A stretch of 40,380 nucleotides of DNA from Candidatus Komeilibacteria bacterium (GCA_018656655.1 JABHYW010000040.1:1-40380), one strand, 5' to 3'. Positions 9,848-20,550 are shown, numbered from the stretch's first letter. Notes: a model not told the origin generated them from the sequence alone. Program-made: numbers and translations.

Positions 9848-9879
9848 AAAAAATATAAAATTATATAATCGATACGATT

Positions 9880-9908
9880 ATTATACATAATACAAAAATT
9901 AAAATCAA
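9880..9908 (-). promoter_or_regulatory. Putative sigma70-type promoter for lepB-hisS
   Basis: Minus strand TTGATT-N17-TATAAT. Confidence 0.65.
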
Positions 9909-9954
9909 CTCCATAAAAGCCTATAAATTATGGGCTAAAATAGACTTATAATGG

Positions 9955-9983
9955 TTGACTGATACTTGTTTTATTAGTATAAT
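9955..9983 (+). promoter_or_regulatory. Putative sigma70-type promoter for the LCP-der-pth block
   Basis: TTGACT (9955-9960)-N17-TATAAT (9978-9983). Confidence 0.75.
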
Positions 9984-10008
9984 TGATATACTTCAGAAAT
10001 GTAATAAA

Positions 10009-11586
10009 ATGGATTTTAAGAAAAGAAAACTAAATCTTCTAGACGAAAATTTGAACAATAATTTTGATACTCAGCACCAAGCAAATAAACCTAAGCTGAA
10101 TTTCAAAAAAGAATATAAAATAGACTCTAAGAAGCAAGACAAAAATCAGGCTGGCAAAAGTCGGGGAAAGAAAAAACTTCCCTTGTTTTTTATAATATTA
10201 ATTATTGCCTTTCTAGGTATTGCTAATTTATTAGCTGCTGACAATGACAGTTTTTTATCTGGCGTAAAAAATTCTTATCTAGTCAGACAAATTACTCATA
10301 TTATATCTAGTAAAGAAAAATATCTAGATGGCGAAAAAGAAGATAGAATAAATTTTGTATTAATGGGCATGGGTGGTGCTGGACATAATGGTCCGTATCT
10401 AACAGATACTATTATGATAGCCAGTTTCAAACCATCAAGTAAGGAAGCCGCTATATTTTCTTTACCTCGTGATATGATTGTGCCAATTGATAGTGCTAAC
10501 TATAGAAAAATAAACTCCGTCTATACTATTGGTCAAAATAATGGTATTGGTGGTGGTGAATTAATGAAGCAAGTATTAAGTAAAACTTTTGATACACCTA
10601 TACACTATTTTGCCGCTGTAGATTTTAATGGTTTTATAGAAATGATAGATGCTATAGATGGCGTAGAGGTTAATGTAGATATAGCATTTGTAGATAATCA
10701 ATTTCCAACCTACGATGAAAAATGGCAAAGCGTTTCTTTTGAAGCTGGCAAACAAACTATGGATGGCCTAACAGCTCTTCGCTACTCTCGCTCTCGTCAC
10801 GGTAATAATGGCGAAGGCTCTGATTTTGCTCGTATTAAAAGACAACAAAAAGTAATATTAGCTGCTAAAGAAAAACTTACTTCTTTTAACACTCTAATCA
10901 ACCCTACTAAAATTACTAATCTATTTTCACTATTTACCAAATATACCTCTACTGATCTTGAACCTTGGGAAGCCGTTAAATTAGTACATCTAGCCAAAGA
11001 GTTAAACACTCAAAATATAGTAACCCAATCAATTGATGATCGTCCTGGTGGATATCTTAAAGCTGGCATTGCTGAAGATGGTGCCTATATATTACAACCT
11101 GTCACTGGAAACTATAATCAAATAAATTTATTAATAAAAAACATATTTGATCTTCAACAAGCTAGCCAAGAGAAAGCTAAAATAGTAATTCAAAATGGCA
11201 CTATAGTGCCTGGTCTAGCTCTTAAGGCAGTTAATTATTTAGACCAAATAGGGTATAATATAATAAGGTATGGCAATGCTAATACTCAAGATAAGATTAG
11301 CACCATAATATATGATTATACTAATAATAATCCCAAAACTAAAGAATCATTAGAAGGTGTTTTTTCCACAAAAGCAAAAAACAGTATTCCATTAGATTAT
11401 GATAGCGCCGTCGTAGCCTCAAATTGGGGAATAAGAAATGATGATGGAGATTTAGAACAAATAGACTTTTTGATTATTTTAGGACAAGATCAAATAATAG
11501 ATGAGGGAATAGAAATAATAACTACTATTAATCCTTCTTTACTAAGCAGCTCTACAGCTACTAGTACTGAAGAAATAACAGAATAA
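10009..11586 (+). CDS. LytR-CpsA-Psr (LCP) family protein with LytR C-terminal domain (start corrected from 9955)
   Basis: FVLMGMGGAGHNGPYLTDTIMIASF, IFSLPRDMIVPI, GLTALRYSRSRHGNNGEGSDFARIKRQQKVI; one TM near the N-terminus; C-terminal 'AKIVIQNGTIVPGLALKAVNYL'. Confidence 0.92.
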   Translation: MDFKKRKLNLLDENLNNNFDTQHQANKPKLNFKKEYKIDSKKQDKNQAGKSRGKKKLPLFFIILIIAFLGIANLLAADNDSFLSGVKNSYLVRQITHIISSKEKYLDGEKEDRINFVLMGMGGAGHNGPYLTDTIMIASFKPSSKEAAIFSLPRDMIVPIDSANYRKINSVYTIGQNNGIGGGELMKQVLSKTFDTPIHYFAAVDFNGFIEMIDAIDGVEVNVDIAFVDNQFPTYDEKWQSVSFEAGKQTMDGLTALRYSRSRHGNNGEGSDFARIKRQQKVILAAKEKLTSFNTLINPTKITNLFSLFTKYTSTDLEPWEAVKLVHLAKELNTQNIVTQSIDDRPGGYLKAGIAEDGAYILQPVTGNYNQINLLIKNIFDLQQASQEKAKIVIQNGTIVPGLALKAVNYLDQIGYNIIRYGNANTQDKISTIIYDYTNNNPKTKESLEGVFSTKAKNSIPLDYDSAVVASNWGIRNDDGDLEQIDFLIILGQDQIIDEGIEIITTINPSLLSSSTATSTEEITE

Positions 11587-11587
11587 T

Positions 11588-12949
11588 ATGGCAAGTTTAT
11601 ACAAAATAGCTATAGTCGGAAGAGTAAATGTAGGTAAATCTACCTTGTTTAATCGTTTAATTTCAGATCAAAAAGCCATCACTTCTCGTGTAGCTGGCAC
11701 AACTAGAGATAGAAATTACGCAGTCTGCTCATGGAAAGACATGGATTTTTCTTTAATTGATACTGGCGGTTTAGAAAGACAATCTGATGATGATATAGAT
11801 CAACAAATTATAGAACAAGCTCAAGTAGCCATTAAAGAGGCTGATCTTTTACTTTTTGTAGTAGATACTAAAACTGGCATTATGCCAGCTGATCTTGAAT
11901 TAGCTAAAGAATTTAAAAAGAATAAAAAACCTATTATTCTGGTGGCTAATAAAACTGATAATAATAAACTTCGCCAACACACAGCTGATTTTTATAAGCT
12001 TAATTTTGATAAACCATGGCCTATTTCAGCTATCAATGGTGTTGGAACTGGCGACCTATTAGATGAAGTGGTTGTTAGACTTAAGAAATTAAAAAAGAAA
12101 AAAAGACTTAAAGAAGCTCCAGTTGATGAAAAAATTATAAGAGTAGCCGTAGTTGGTAAACCTAATGTTGGCAAATCCTCTATTATTAATGCTATCTTGG
12201 GCGAACAAAGAGTAATAGTTTCTGCCACAGCCCACACTACTAGAGATTCTCAAGATATAGAATTTATTTTTGAAGGTCAAAAAATAGTTTTTGTAGATAC
12301 CGCTGGTATGAGACGTCATAGTCAAAAATCAGCTGATGCCTTTGAAAAACAATCCGTTGATCAAAGTATTGAAAGTATAAAAAAATCTGACATTGCCATA
12401 CTGGTAACTGATGTTAGTAAAAAACTAACTTGGCAAGATAAACATATGATAGATGAGGCTAATGAGGCTGGCGTGGGCCTTGTCATATTAGCTAATAAAT
12501 GGGACATGATAACTGACAAAACTACCGATACTGTCAAAGAGTTTGATATGTATTACAAAAGATTTTTCCCATTTATAAAATGGGCACCCGTAATATATTC
12601 TTCTGCGACTAAAAAAATACGTATCAAAAAAATATTAGATAGTGTTATAGCTATTTATGGAGAAAAAAATAAAGTTATTAGTGAAAATGCTCTAGATAAA
12701 CTATTAAAAGCAATAGTTAAAAGACACAAACCATCCAGAGGTAAAGGCACTAAACATCCTTACATTTATAGCCTTAAGCAACTTCGTACTAACCCTCCAA
12801 TTTTTGCTATCAAAATTGATTTTAAGGCTGATTTACATGATTCTTATTTAAGGTTTATAGAAAATAATTTAAGATATAAGTTTGGTTTTGAAGGTACTCC
12901 TATTCATATTAGAGTACTAAAGAGCCAAAATACTAAAGATAAAAAATAA
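11588..12949 (+). CDS. der: Ribosome biogenesis GTPase Der (EngA), two GTPase domains
   Basis: GRVNVGKSTLFNRL...AGTTRDRNY...DTGG...NKTD and GKPNVGKSSIINAILGEQRVIVSATAHTTRDSQD...DTAGMRR...NKWD, then KH-like C-terminus. Confidence 0.96.
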   Translation: MASLYKIAIVGRVNVGKSTLFNRLISDQKAITSRVAGTTRDRNYAVCSWKDMDFSLIDTGGLERQSDDDIDQQIIEQAQVAIKEADLLLFVVDTKTGIMPADLELAKEFKKNKKPIILVANKTDNNKLRQHTADFYKLNFDKPWPISAINGVGTGDLLDEVVVRLKKLKKKKRLKEAPVDEKIIRVAVVGKPNVGKSSIINAILGEQRVIVSATAHTTRDSQDIEFIFEGQKIVFVDTAGMRRHSQKSADAFEKQSVDQSIESIKKSDIAILVTDVSKKLTWQDKHMIDEANEAGVGLVILANKWDMITDKTTDTVKEFDMYYKRFFPFIKWAPVIYSSATKKIRIKKILDSVIAIYGEKNKVISENALDKLLKAIVKRHKPSRGKGTKHPYIYSLKQLRTNPPIFAIKIDFKADLHDSYLRFIENNLRYKFGFEGTPIHIRVLKSQNTKDKK

Positions 12950-12951
12950 AT

Positions 12952-13506
12952 ATGAAATTAATAATAGGCCTAGGAAATCCAGATAAAGAGTATGAACAAA
13001 CTCGCCATAATTTTGGCTACCTATCTACAGATTCTTTAGCTAGTAAAAAAGAAATAAGTTGGACTAAACATAAACAAAGCAACAGCTTGATAGCTAGCTT
13101 CCAAGGTAAAAAAGAAAAAATTATCTTAGCTAAGCCTTTAACCTATATGAATAACTCTGGTAAAGCGGTTAAAGCCTTAAAACAATATTACAAAACTCCT
13201 GTTAATAGAATAATTGTTATTTATGATGATATTGACTTACTATATGGAAAAATAAGGATTTCCAAAAATCGCAGTGCTGGTGGACACAAGGGTATTGATT
13301 CCATAATAGAACATCTCAAATCTAAAGACTTTAAAAGAATCCGTCTGGGTATTGGTCCTCAAAAAGGTAAAGCTGAAGACTTTGTCCTAAAAAAATTCTC
13401 CAGTACAGAAAAGAAAAAGCTAAATGAGATTATAGATACTAGTAATCTAATACTAGAAAATATACTGGCTAGAAGTTTTGATCAAGCAGCCAATAAATAT
13501 AATTAA
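12952..13506 (+). CDS. pth: Peptidyl-tRNA hydrolase
   Basis: MKLIIGLGNPDKEYEQTRHNFGY, KPLTYMNNSGKAV, YDDIDLLYGKIRISKNRSAGGHKGIDSII. Confidence 0.96.
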   Translation: MKLIIGLGNPDKEYEQTRHNFGYLSTDSLASKKEISWTKHKQSNSLIASFQGKKEKIILAKPLTYMNNSGKAVKALKQYYKTPVNRIIVIYDDIDLLYGKIRISKNRSAGGHKGIDSIIEHLKSKDFKRIRLGIGPQKGKAEDFVLKKFSSTEKKKLNEIIDTSNLILENILARSFDQAANKYN

Positions 13507-13510
13507 AATC

Positions 13511-13543
13511 AAAAAGCCTCGTCCAATAAATGAGGCTTTTTTT
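13511..13543. terminator. Bidirectional intrinsic terminator between convergent pth and pepA
   Basis: AAAAAGCCTC-loop-GAGGCTTTTTTT. Confidence 0.85.
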
Positions 13544-13545
13544 GT

Positions 13546-15057
13546 TTAGATACTTCTCAGCCAATTAAGGATAGTTCGCACTCCAAATCCTGCACCACCA
13601 ACTGGTGTATACGAATTTATGGATTTCTCTATGTAAGCTGGACCAGCAATATCAATATGAGCCCACTCTACTCCATCTTCTATAAAATGATTAAGAAACC
13701 AAGCAGCCATAATAGAGCCACCGCCCTTAGTATTTGATATATTTCTAATGTCAGCGATTTTAGATTTATTCATGTCTTTATATTCCGGAGCTAAAGGTAA
13801 CTGCCACATAGTCTCCCCTGTATCTTTGGCTTGTTTTAAAATAGCTTTAGCTAGCTTATCATTATTAGAAAAGAATCCCGCATATTGAGAACCTAAAGCC
13901 GCAATAACAGCGCCAGTTAAGGTAGCTAAATCTACTATTTTAGTAATCCCCTGTTTTTGAGCATAGGCCAATGAATCAGCTAAGGTAACTCTGCCCTCTG
14001 CATCAGTATGAGCTATTTCAATACTTTTGCCTTGCATATTTCTAACTACATCGCCTGGTTTAACAGCAGAACCAGAAGGCATATTTTCACAAGCGGCAAT
14101 AATACCATGTACTTCTACTTTTGGATTACTAGCTACCAAGGATTGAAAAACACCTAAAACAGTCGCTGCACCACCCATATCTATTTTCATGTCATACATA
14201 CCTTCCCAAGGCTTGATATTAAGACCACCACTATCAAAGGTAAGTCCTTTACCAACTAAAGCAATCTTATCTTTAGCTTTGCCAGTTGGTTTATATACTA
14301 AATGAATAAATTTTGGCCTGGCTTCTGAACCTTTAGCAATAGATAAAAAAGCATTCATCTTTAATTTTTTAATAGCTTCTTCTTCTAATATTTTGACTGT
14401 AATATTCCCGCCTTGCCGCGAGGCAGGTTTATTAGCCTTAGCTATTATCACAGCAGTATCTGCCAAAAATTGTGGTGTCATTATTCCAGCAGGCTCATTA
14501 ACTAAATCACGAGCTAAAATTGTACCTTCGGCTAAAGATTTTCCTAAATCCCAAGCTTTAGTAAACTTTACTTTTTGACTAGCAAGTAAATAAACATAAA
14601 TTTCTTTAATATCTACTTTAATATTTTCTTTGTCTACTTTTTTATATTTATCAAAATCATAATTAGCTAAATATAATCCTTCGGCTAATGACTGAGCTAG
14701 AAGACTAATGTCACTAGTTCCCTTGAGCCAGTGCTTAGCTACTAAACCAATCTTATTAGCTTTGTATTTTTTAAGATAAGCTATAACATGTCCAGCTGTT
14801 TTTCTAAAATCTTCAGCAGCTAATTTCTTAGCTTGTCCAGTACCAATAAAAACAATTGTCTGCTGATCATCGTGAATTACAAATACTTGCCCTTTTTTAC
14901 CTAGAAAATTTTCTTTCTTAACACGAGACAAAACATCTGACTCATCTTCATAATCAAAAGACTTAATTAGATTAGTAATAGCTTTATCATCTTTCAAAAC
15001 AGGCACAAATAATACCTCTTCTTCCTGATTTTCTTCTGCTCTAAATATTAATTCCAT
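13546..15057 (-). CDS. pepA: Leucyl aminopeptidase (M17), containing a short in-frame inserted element
   Basis: VGKGLTFDSGGLNIKPW, KIDMGGAATVLG, NTDAEGR-like AHTDAEGRVTLADSLAYA, DLATLTGA; insert NKPASRQGGN. Confidence 0.95.
   Translation of the reverse strand: MELIFRAEENQEEEVLFVPVLKDDKAITNLIKSFDYEDESDVLSRVKKENFLGKKGQVFVIHDDQQTIVFIGTGQAKKLAAEDFRKTAGHVIAYLKKYKANKIGLVAKHWLKGTSDISLLAQSLAEGLYLANYDFDKYKKVDKENIKVDIKEIYVYLLASQKVKFTKAWDLGKSLAEGTILARDLVNEPAGIMTPQFLADTAVIIAKANKPASRQGGNITVKILEEEAIKKLKMNAFLSIAKGSEARPKFIHLVYKPTGKAKDKIALVGKGLTFDSGGLNIKPWEGMYDMKIDMGGAATVLGVFQSLVASNPKVEVHGIIAACENMPSGSAVKPGDVVRNMQGKSIEIAHTDAEGRVTLADSLAYAQKQGITKIVDLATLTGAVIAALGSQYAGFFSNNDKLAKAILKQAKDTGETMWQLPLAPEYKDMNKSKIADIRNISNTKGGGSIMAAWFLNHFIEDGVEWAHIDIAGPAYIEKSINSYTPVGGAGFGVRTILNWLRSI
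14407..14430. repeat. Short palindromic element inserted in frame in pepA
   Basis: CCCGCCTTGCCGCGAGGCAGG resembles CCCTGCCTTGCCGGCAGGCAGG at 5356-5377. Confidence 0.55.
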
Positions 15058-15136
15058 ATAATTATTTATTATAATTTAACACTCTGTAACTTAACATAAG
15101 TTAATATATATAGCAATAATCAACCTATTAACTAAA

Positions 15137-15162
15137 CAAAAAACCGCCCTAACGAGCGGTTT
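15137..15162 (-). terminator. Intrinsic terminator for the secE-nusG-rplK-rplA operon
   Basis: Minus strand AAACCGC-TCGTTAGG-GCGGTTTTTTG. Confidence 0.8.
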
Positions 15163-15163
15163 A

Positions 15164-15188
15164 GATCCTGAACTAAATTCAGGATGAC
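15164..15188. repeat. Solo hairpin copy of a dispersed element
   Basis: GATCCTGAACTAAATTCAGGATGAC is 25/25 identical to 34241-34265; 8-bp stem ATCCTGAA/TTCAGGAT. Confidence 0.85.
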
Positions 15189-15192
15189 AAAT

Positions 15193-15879
15193 TTAATTTA
15201 TACTTACTTTGATACTAGGTCCCATTGAAGATGAAATGTATAAAGCTTTAATAAAAGTACTTTTTAAACTTTGAGGTTTTGATTTCTTTAAAGACTCAAG
15301 GAAAACTGCAAAATTCTCAAGTAACTTAGCATCATCAAATGATGTTTTACCAATAGTCAAATGAATATTAGCAGTACTATCATTTTTGTAAGATACTTTA
15401 CCTTTTTTAAGCTCACCAACCATTTTAGTTATATCTGGACCAATTGTACCAGCCTTGGGATTAGGCATAAGACCTTTTTGACCAAGTACTTTAGCAATCA
15501 CTGCTAATTTTGGCATCATCTCAGGTACAGTAACCGCAATATCAAAATTTGTTTTTGAAGTTTTTTTAATCTCAGCAATTAATTCTTCACTACCAACTAA
15601 ATCAGCGCCAGCATCTTTAGCTTCTTTAGCTTTATCTTCTGGTACAAAAGCAGCTATATTAATAGTCTTACCAGTACCATGTGGAAGTGCTGCAGAGGCT
15701 CTAACAATTTGATCGCCTTTTTTGGGATCAATACCTAATCTAGCGTGAACTTCTATAGAAGCATCAAATTTTACTACGCTAGTTTCTTTAACTAATTTGA
15801 TTGCTTCTTCAATTTTATAAATCTTATCGCTATCAATCTTAGCTTTAGCTTCTTTTAATCTTTTACTTACTTTTGACAT
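15193..15879 (-). CDS. rplA: Ribosomal protein uL1
   Basis: EAIKLVKETSVVKFDASIEVHARLGIDPKKGDQIVRASAALPHGTGK, GLMPNPKAGTIGPD, MGPSIKV. Confidence 0.96.
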   Translation of the reverse strand: MSKVSKRLKEAKAKIDSDKIYKIEEAIKLVKETSVVKFDASIEVHARLGIDPKKGDQIVRASAALPHGTGKTINIAAFVPEDKAKEAKDAGADLVGSEELIAEIKKTSKTNFDIAVTVPEMMPKLAVIAKVLGQKGLMPNPKAGTIGPDITKMVGELKKGKVSYKNDSTANIHLTIGKTSFDDAKLLENFAVFLESLKKSKPQSLKSTFIKALYISSSMGPSIKVSIN

Positions 15880-15880
15880 A

Positions 15881-15931
15881 ATTATTTATTATTACGAGGT
15901 TCAAACGCTCAACCGACTAGCCAAGCTCCCT
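15881..15931 (-). repeat. Copy 1 of duplicated structured leader, immediately 5' of rplA
   Basis: Minus strand GAGGGAGCTTGGCTAGTCGGTTGAGCGTTTGAACCTCGTAATAATAAATAAT; near-identical to 16398-16449. Confidence 0.8.
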
Positions 15932-15934
15932 CCG

Positions 15935-15962
15935 TGTCCTCCATAGCTTTACGCGAAGGAGA
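15935..15962. repeat. Dispersed family-B hairpin element (intergenic copy)
   Basis: TGTCCTCCATAGCTTTACGCGAAGGAGA; compare 25261-25291, 27048-27074, 34111-34139. Confidence 0.65.
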
Positions 15963-15971
15963 GAAGAATAT

Positions 15972-16397
15972 TTATTTTCCTATTTTAACTCCCATTTGAC
16001 GAGCAGTACCAGCAATTATCTTTTTTGCTTGTTCTACGTCATCGGTATTTAAATCTGGCATTTTAGCTTCTGCAATTTCAGTAAGTTGTGCATCACTTAA
16101 TGTAGCAACTTTTTCTTGCAATGGACTACCAGAACCTTTTTTTAAACTAAGTTTTTTCTTTATCATATCAGATGCCGGGGCAGTCTTAGTAACAAAAGAA
16201 AAACTTCTATCTTCATAAATAGATAATTCTACAGGTACTACTTCTCCCATACGTTCTTTTGTAGCTGCATTAAATTGCGTACAAAAAGCTTGAATATCTA
16301 AACCATGGGGCCCTAAAGCTGTACCAACTGGAGGAGCTGGAGTAGCTTTACCAGCTTGGATTTGTAGCTTAACAATTTGTTTTATTTGTTTTGCCAT
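15972..16397 (-). CDS. rplK: Ribosomal protein uL11 (start corrected to MAKQIKQ)
   Basis: [46 protein letters not shown]...[10 protein letters not shown]. Confidence 0.95.
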   Translation of the reverse strand: MAKQIKQIVKLQIQAGKATPAPPVGTALGPHGLDIQAFCTQFNAATKERMGEVVPVELSIYEDRSFSFVTKTAPASDMIKKKLSLKKGSGSPLQEKVATLSDAQLTEIAEAKMPDLNTDDVEQAKKIIAGTARQMGVKIGK

Positions 16398-16449
16398 ATT
16401 ATTTATTATTACGAGGTGCAAACGCTCAGCCGACTAGCCAAGCTCCCTC
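16398..16449 (-). repeat. Copy 2 of duplicated structured leader, immediately 5' of rplK
   Basis: Minus strand GAGGGAGCTTGGCTAGTCGGCTGAGCGTTTGCACCTCGTAATAATAAATAAT. Confidence 0.8.
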
Positions 16450-16457
16450 ATTATTAT

Positions 16458-17003
16458 TTATATTTTTTTAATTTGTAAAAAATCTAATTCTACTGGAGTC
16501 TCACGACCAAACATAGAAACTAATACTTTGGCTTTACCACGAGCTTCATCAACTTCGGAAATCTTACCTTCATGATCTTTAAATGGACCATCGGTAATCT
16601 TAACAACTTCATCAACTTCAATATCAACTTTAAATTCTGGTTCTTCAGCACCCATTCTTTGCATTAATTGTTTTATCTCTGCCTCAGAAACAGGAGTAGG
16701 TGTAGTACCAGAACCAACGAAACCAGTTACGTTTGGAGTATTTCTAACTACATACCAAGAAGCGTCAGTTACTACCATAGATACCAAAACATAGCCTGGA
16801 AAAATCTTTTCCTTAACTGTTTTTCTTTTTCCGTTCTTAATTTTAATTTTAGTCTCGGTTGGAATAATAACATCAAAAATCTTATCTTCCATATCCATAG
16901 ATTCAATACGTTGTCTCAAATTACGACAAACGTTTTCTTCATAACCAGAATAAGTATGTAATACATACCACCTTCGACCCTGTTGTGCGGTTTGTTTTGG
17001 CAT
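16458..17003 (-). CDS. nusG: Transcription termination/antitermination protein NusG
   Basis: RRWYVLHTYSGYEENVCRNLRQRIESM, FPGYVLVSM, VRNTPNVTGFVG, KITDGPFKDHEGKISEVD. Confidence 0.96.
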   Translation of the reverse strand: MPKQTAQQGRRWYVLHTYSGYEENVCRNLRQRIESMDMEDKIFDVIIPTETKIKIKNGKRKTVKEKIFPGYVLVSMVVTDASWYVVRNTPNVTGFVGSGTTPTPVSEAEIKQLMQRMGAEEPEFKVDIEVDEVVKITDGPFKDHEGKISEVDEARGKAKVLVSMFGRETPVELDFLQIKKI

Positions 17004-17020
17004 ATGTTTATATCTTAAAA

Positions 17021-17203
17021 TTATTTAATCAAGCCTTCTATTACTTGGCTAAGACCCAAATCAACTACCCCTAGAAAAATAGCCACTGCAATAGAAACAC
17101 CAATAACCATTAAAGTATGATTAATGGTTGTTTGTCTAGTTGGCCATACTACCTTAGATAGTTCTTCTTTGGCTCCTTTAAAATAGCTTACTATTTTGTT
17201 CAT
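17021..17203 (-). CDS. secE: Preprotein translocase subunit SecE
   Basis: YFKGAKEELSKVVWPTRQTTINHTLMVIGVSIAVAIFLGVVDLGL; adjacent to nusG. Confidence 0.93.
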   Translation of the reverse strand: MNKIVSYFKGAKEELSKVVWPTRQTTINHTLMVIGVSIAVAIFLGVVDLGLSQVIEGLIK

Positions 17204-17226
17204 ATTTTTAAAATAAAGGTTTTTTA

Positions 17227-17247
17227 AAACAGCTCTGACAGCTGTTT
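17227..17247 (-). promoter_or_regulatory. Perfect 8-bp-stem hairpin at the predicted 5' end of the secE operon mRNA
   Basis: AAACAGCT-CTGAC-AGCTGTTT just downstream of the predicted TSS. Confidence 0.55.
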
Positions 17248-17258
17248 ATAACGAGATT

Positions 17259-17287
17259 ACTATAGCATAAAAAAATAGCTGAGTCAA
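17259..17287 (-). promoter_or_regulatory. Putative sigma70-type promoter of secE-nusG-rplK-rplA
   Basis: Minus strand TTGACT-N17-TATAGT. Confidence 0.7.
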
Positions 17288-17298
17288 GGATTAAACTA

Positions 17299-17325
17299 AA
17301 AAGCCCCGAATTTCGGGGCTTTTTA
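17299..17325. terminator. Intrinsic terminator
   Basis: AAAAGCCCCGAA-T-TTCGGGGCTTTTT. Confidence 0.85.
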
Positions 17326-17353
17326 TGTAAATATAGTGTATTTTATGTTTTAT

Positions 17354-18337
17354 TTATTGAATCTCTAAAGTATTTATAATACCTACAATAATAGCTTTTT
17401 TCTCAACTAATAATTCTTCTGTTTGAGGTATAAAATTAAATTCAAAGCTTATTCTAATAATTTTATTATTATGGAGAATATAATATCTTTCTATAACTCC
17501 TAAATCATAACGAGCTTGTTTATAAGTATTAATGCCAGCCACTTCTATAAAAGTATCTTCATAGCTATAACCATAACCATCATTTGCGTAAAAATCATCT
17601 TTTATTTCTTGAGAAGTTTTTAAGTTTTTAATATTATCTTCTGCTTTCAGCCAAAAATGTCCTTGTTCTGATTTAAATAATTGACCAAATAATTCACTAA
17701 ACTCATCTTCAACAAATTCTAATGGATACTTAAAACTTATGCCTAATTCTTCATTCGTATAAGTCTGCCAATCAACTATATTATCTAAAAATTTAAAAGT
17801 TTCCACTATATCTTTTACTTCCGAAAGCATCCCCTGCAAACTAGGAACCTCGTCATGACTAGTACTATAAACAAAAATGTAATCATCATTTTCAGTCACA
17901 TACTTGGGTTTTGGACCTTCTTCATTCTTTATAGCATCCCAGCCTTGATGACTCATAATACCAAGAGCCCAAAAATCTAATTGTTCTGGAAAACCAAAAT
18001 ATATTCCATTATCTTTCTCTTCAAATTGATAACCTTGCCAATTCTCTGGAAAAACCAAACTAAAACCATATTTATTATTTTTATAAACAAGTCCCTCTTC
18101 TAAATTAGACTTTTCTTTTTCTATTACTGTCTCTTTTTCTAATTCTTCTATACGCTCAGCTAATTTTTCCATTTGAACTTGGGCTTGTTGCTGAATATTT
18201 TTAGAAGTTTCTTGGACAGCGTTTGTAATTTGCTTTTCTGCCTGATCTTGCACTAAAACATAAGTACTACCACCTGCTAATATCGCTGTATTAACAATGG
18301 CTAAAATTATACTAATAAATCCTTTCTGTTTTTTCAT
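17354..18337 (-). CDS. Membrane-anchored protein with coiled coil and two PsbP/DUF1795-like halves
   Basis: N-terminal TM (ISIILAIVNTAILAGGSTYVLV), coiled coil, then 'YGFSLVFPENW' and 'LGISFKYPLEF' repeats of one fold type. Confidence 0.6.
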   Translation of the reverse strand: MKKQKGFISIILAIVNTAILAGGSTYVLVQDQAEKQITNAVQETSKNIQQQAQVQMEKLAERIEELEKETVIEKEKSNLEEGLVYKNNKYGFSLVFPENWQGYQFEEKDNGIYFGFPEQLDFWALGIMSHQGWDAIKNEEGPKPKYVTENDDYIFVYSTSHDEVPSLQGMLSEVKDIVETFKFLDNIVDWQTYTNEELGISFKYPLEFVEDEFSELFGQLFKSEQGHFWLKAEDNIKNLKTSQEIKDDFYANDGYGYSYEDTFIEVAGINTYKQARYDLGVIERYYILHNNKIIRISFEFNFIPQTEELLVEKKAIIVGIINTLEIQ

Positions 18338-18374
18338 AGCTTTATTTTTATTTTTTAAATATCTAAATTCCCTT

Positions 18375-18459
18375 TGTCATTTCGACCGAAGTCTAGCTGA
18401 GCTAGACTGAGTGGAGAAATCTAATCCTCAGATCTCTCGACTACGCTCGAGATGACAAG
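18375..18459. repeat. MITE-like dispersed element, second copy
   Basis: TGTCATTTCGACCGAAGTCTAGCTGAGCTAGACTGAGTGGAGAAATCT...TCTCGACTACGCTCGAGATGACA; TIRs match 5303-5402. Confidence 0.75.
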
Positions 18460-18464
18460 CCTCT

Positions 18465-20540
<2,076 letters not shown>

Positions 20541-20550
20541 TTATTATATT

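Noticed and set aside
15881-16449. tRNA-like half in the duplicated leader (GGCTAGTCGGTTGAGCG resembles a D-arm; CTCGTAA resembles an anticodon loop)
   Set aside because: No anticodon stem, T-arm or acceptor pairing can be made; similarity is too short, so treated as a leader/repeat instead.
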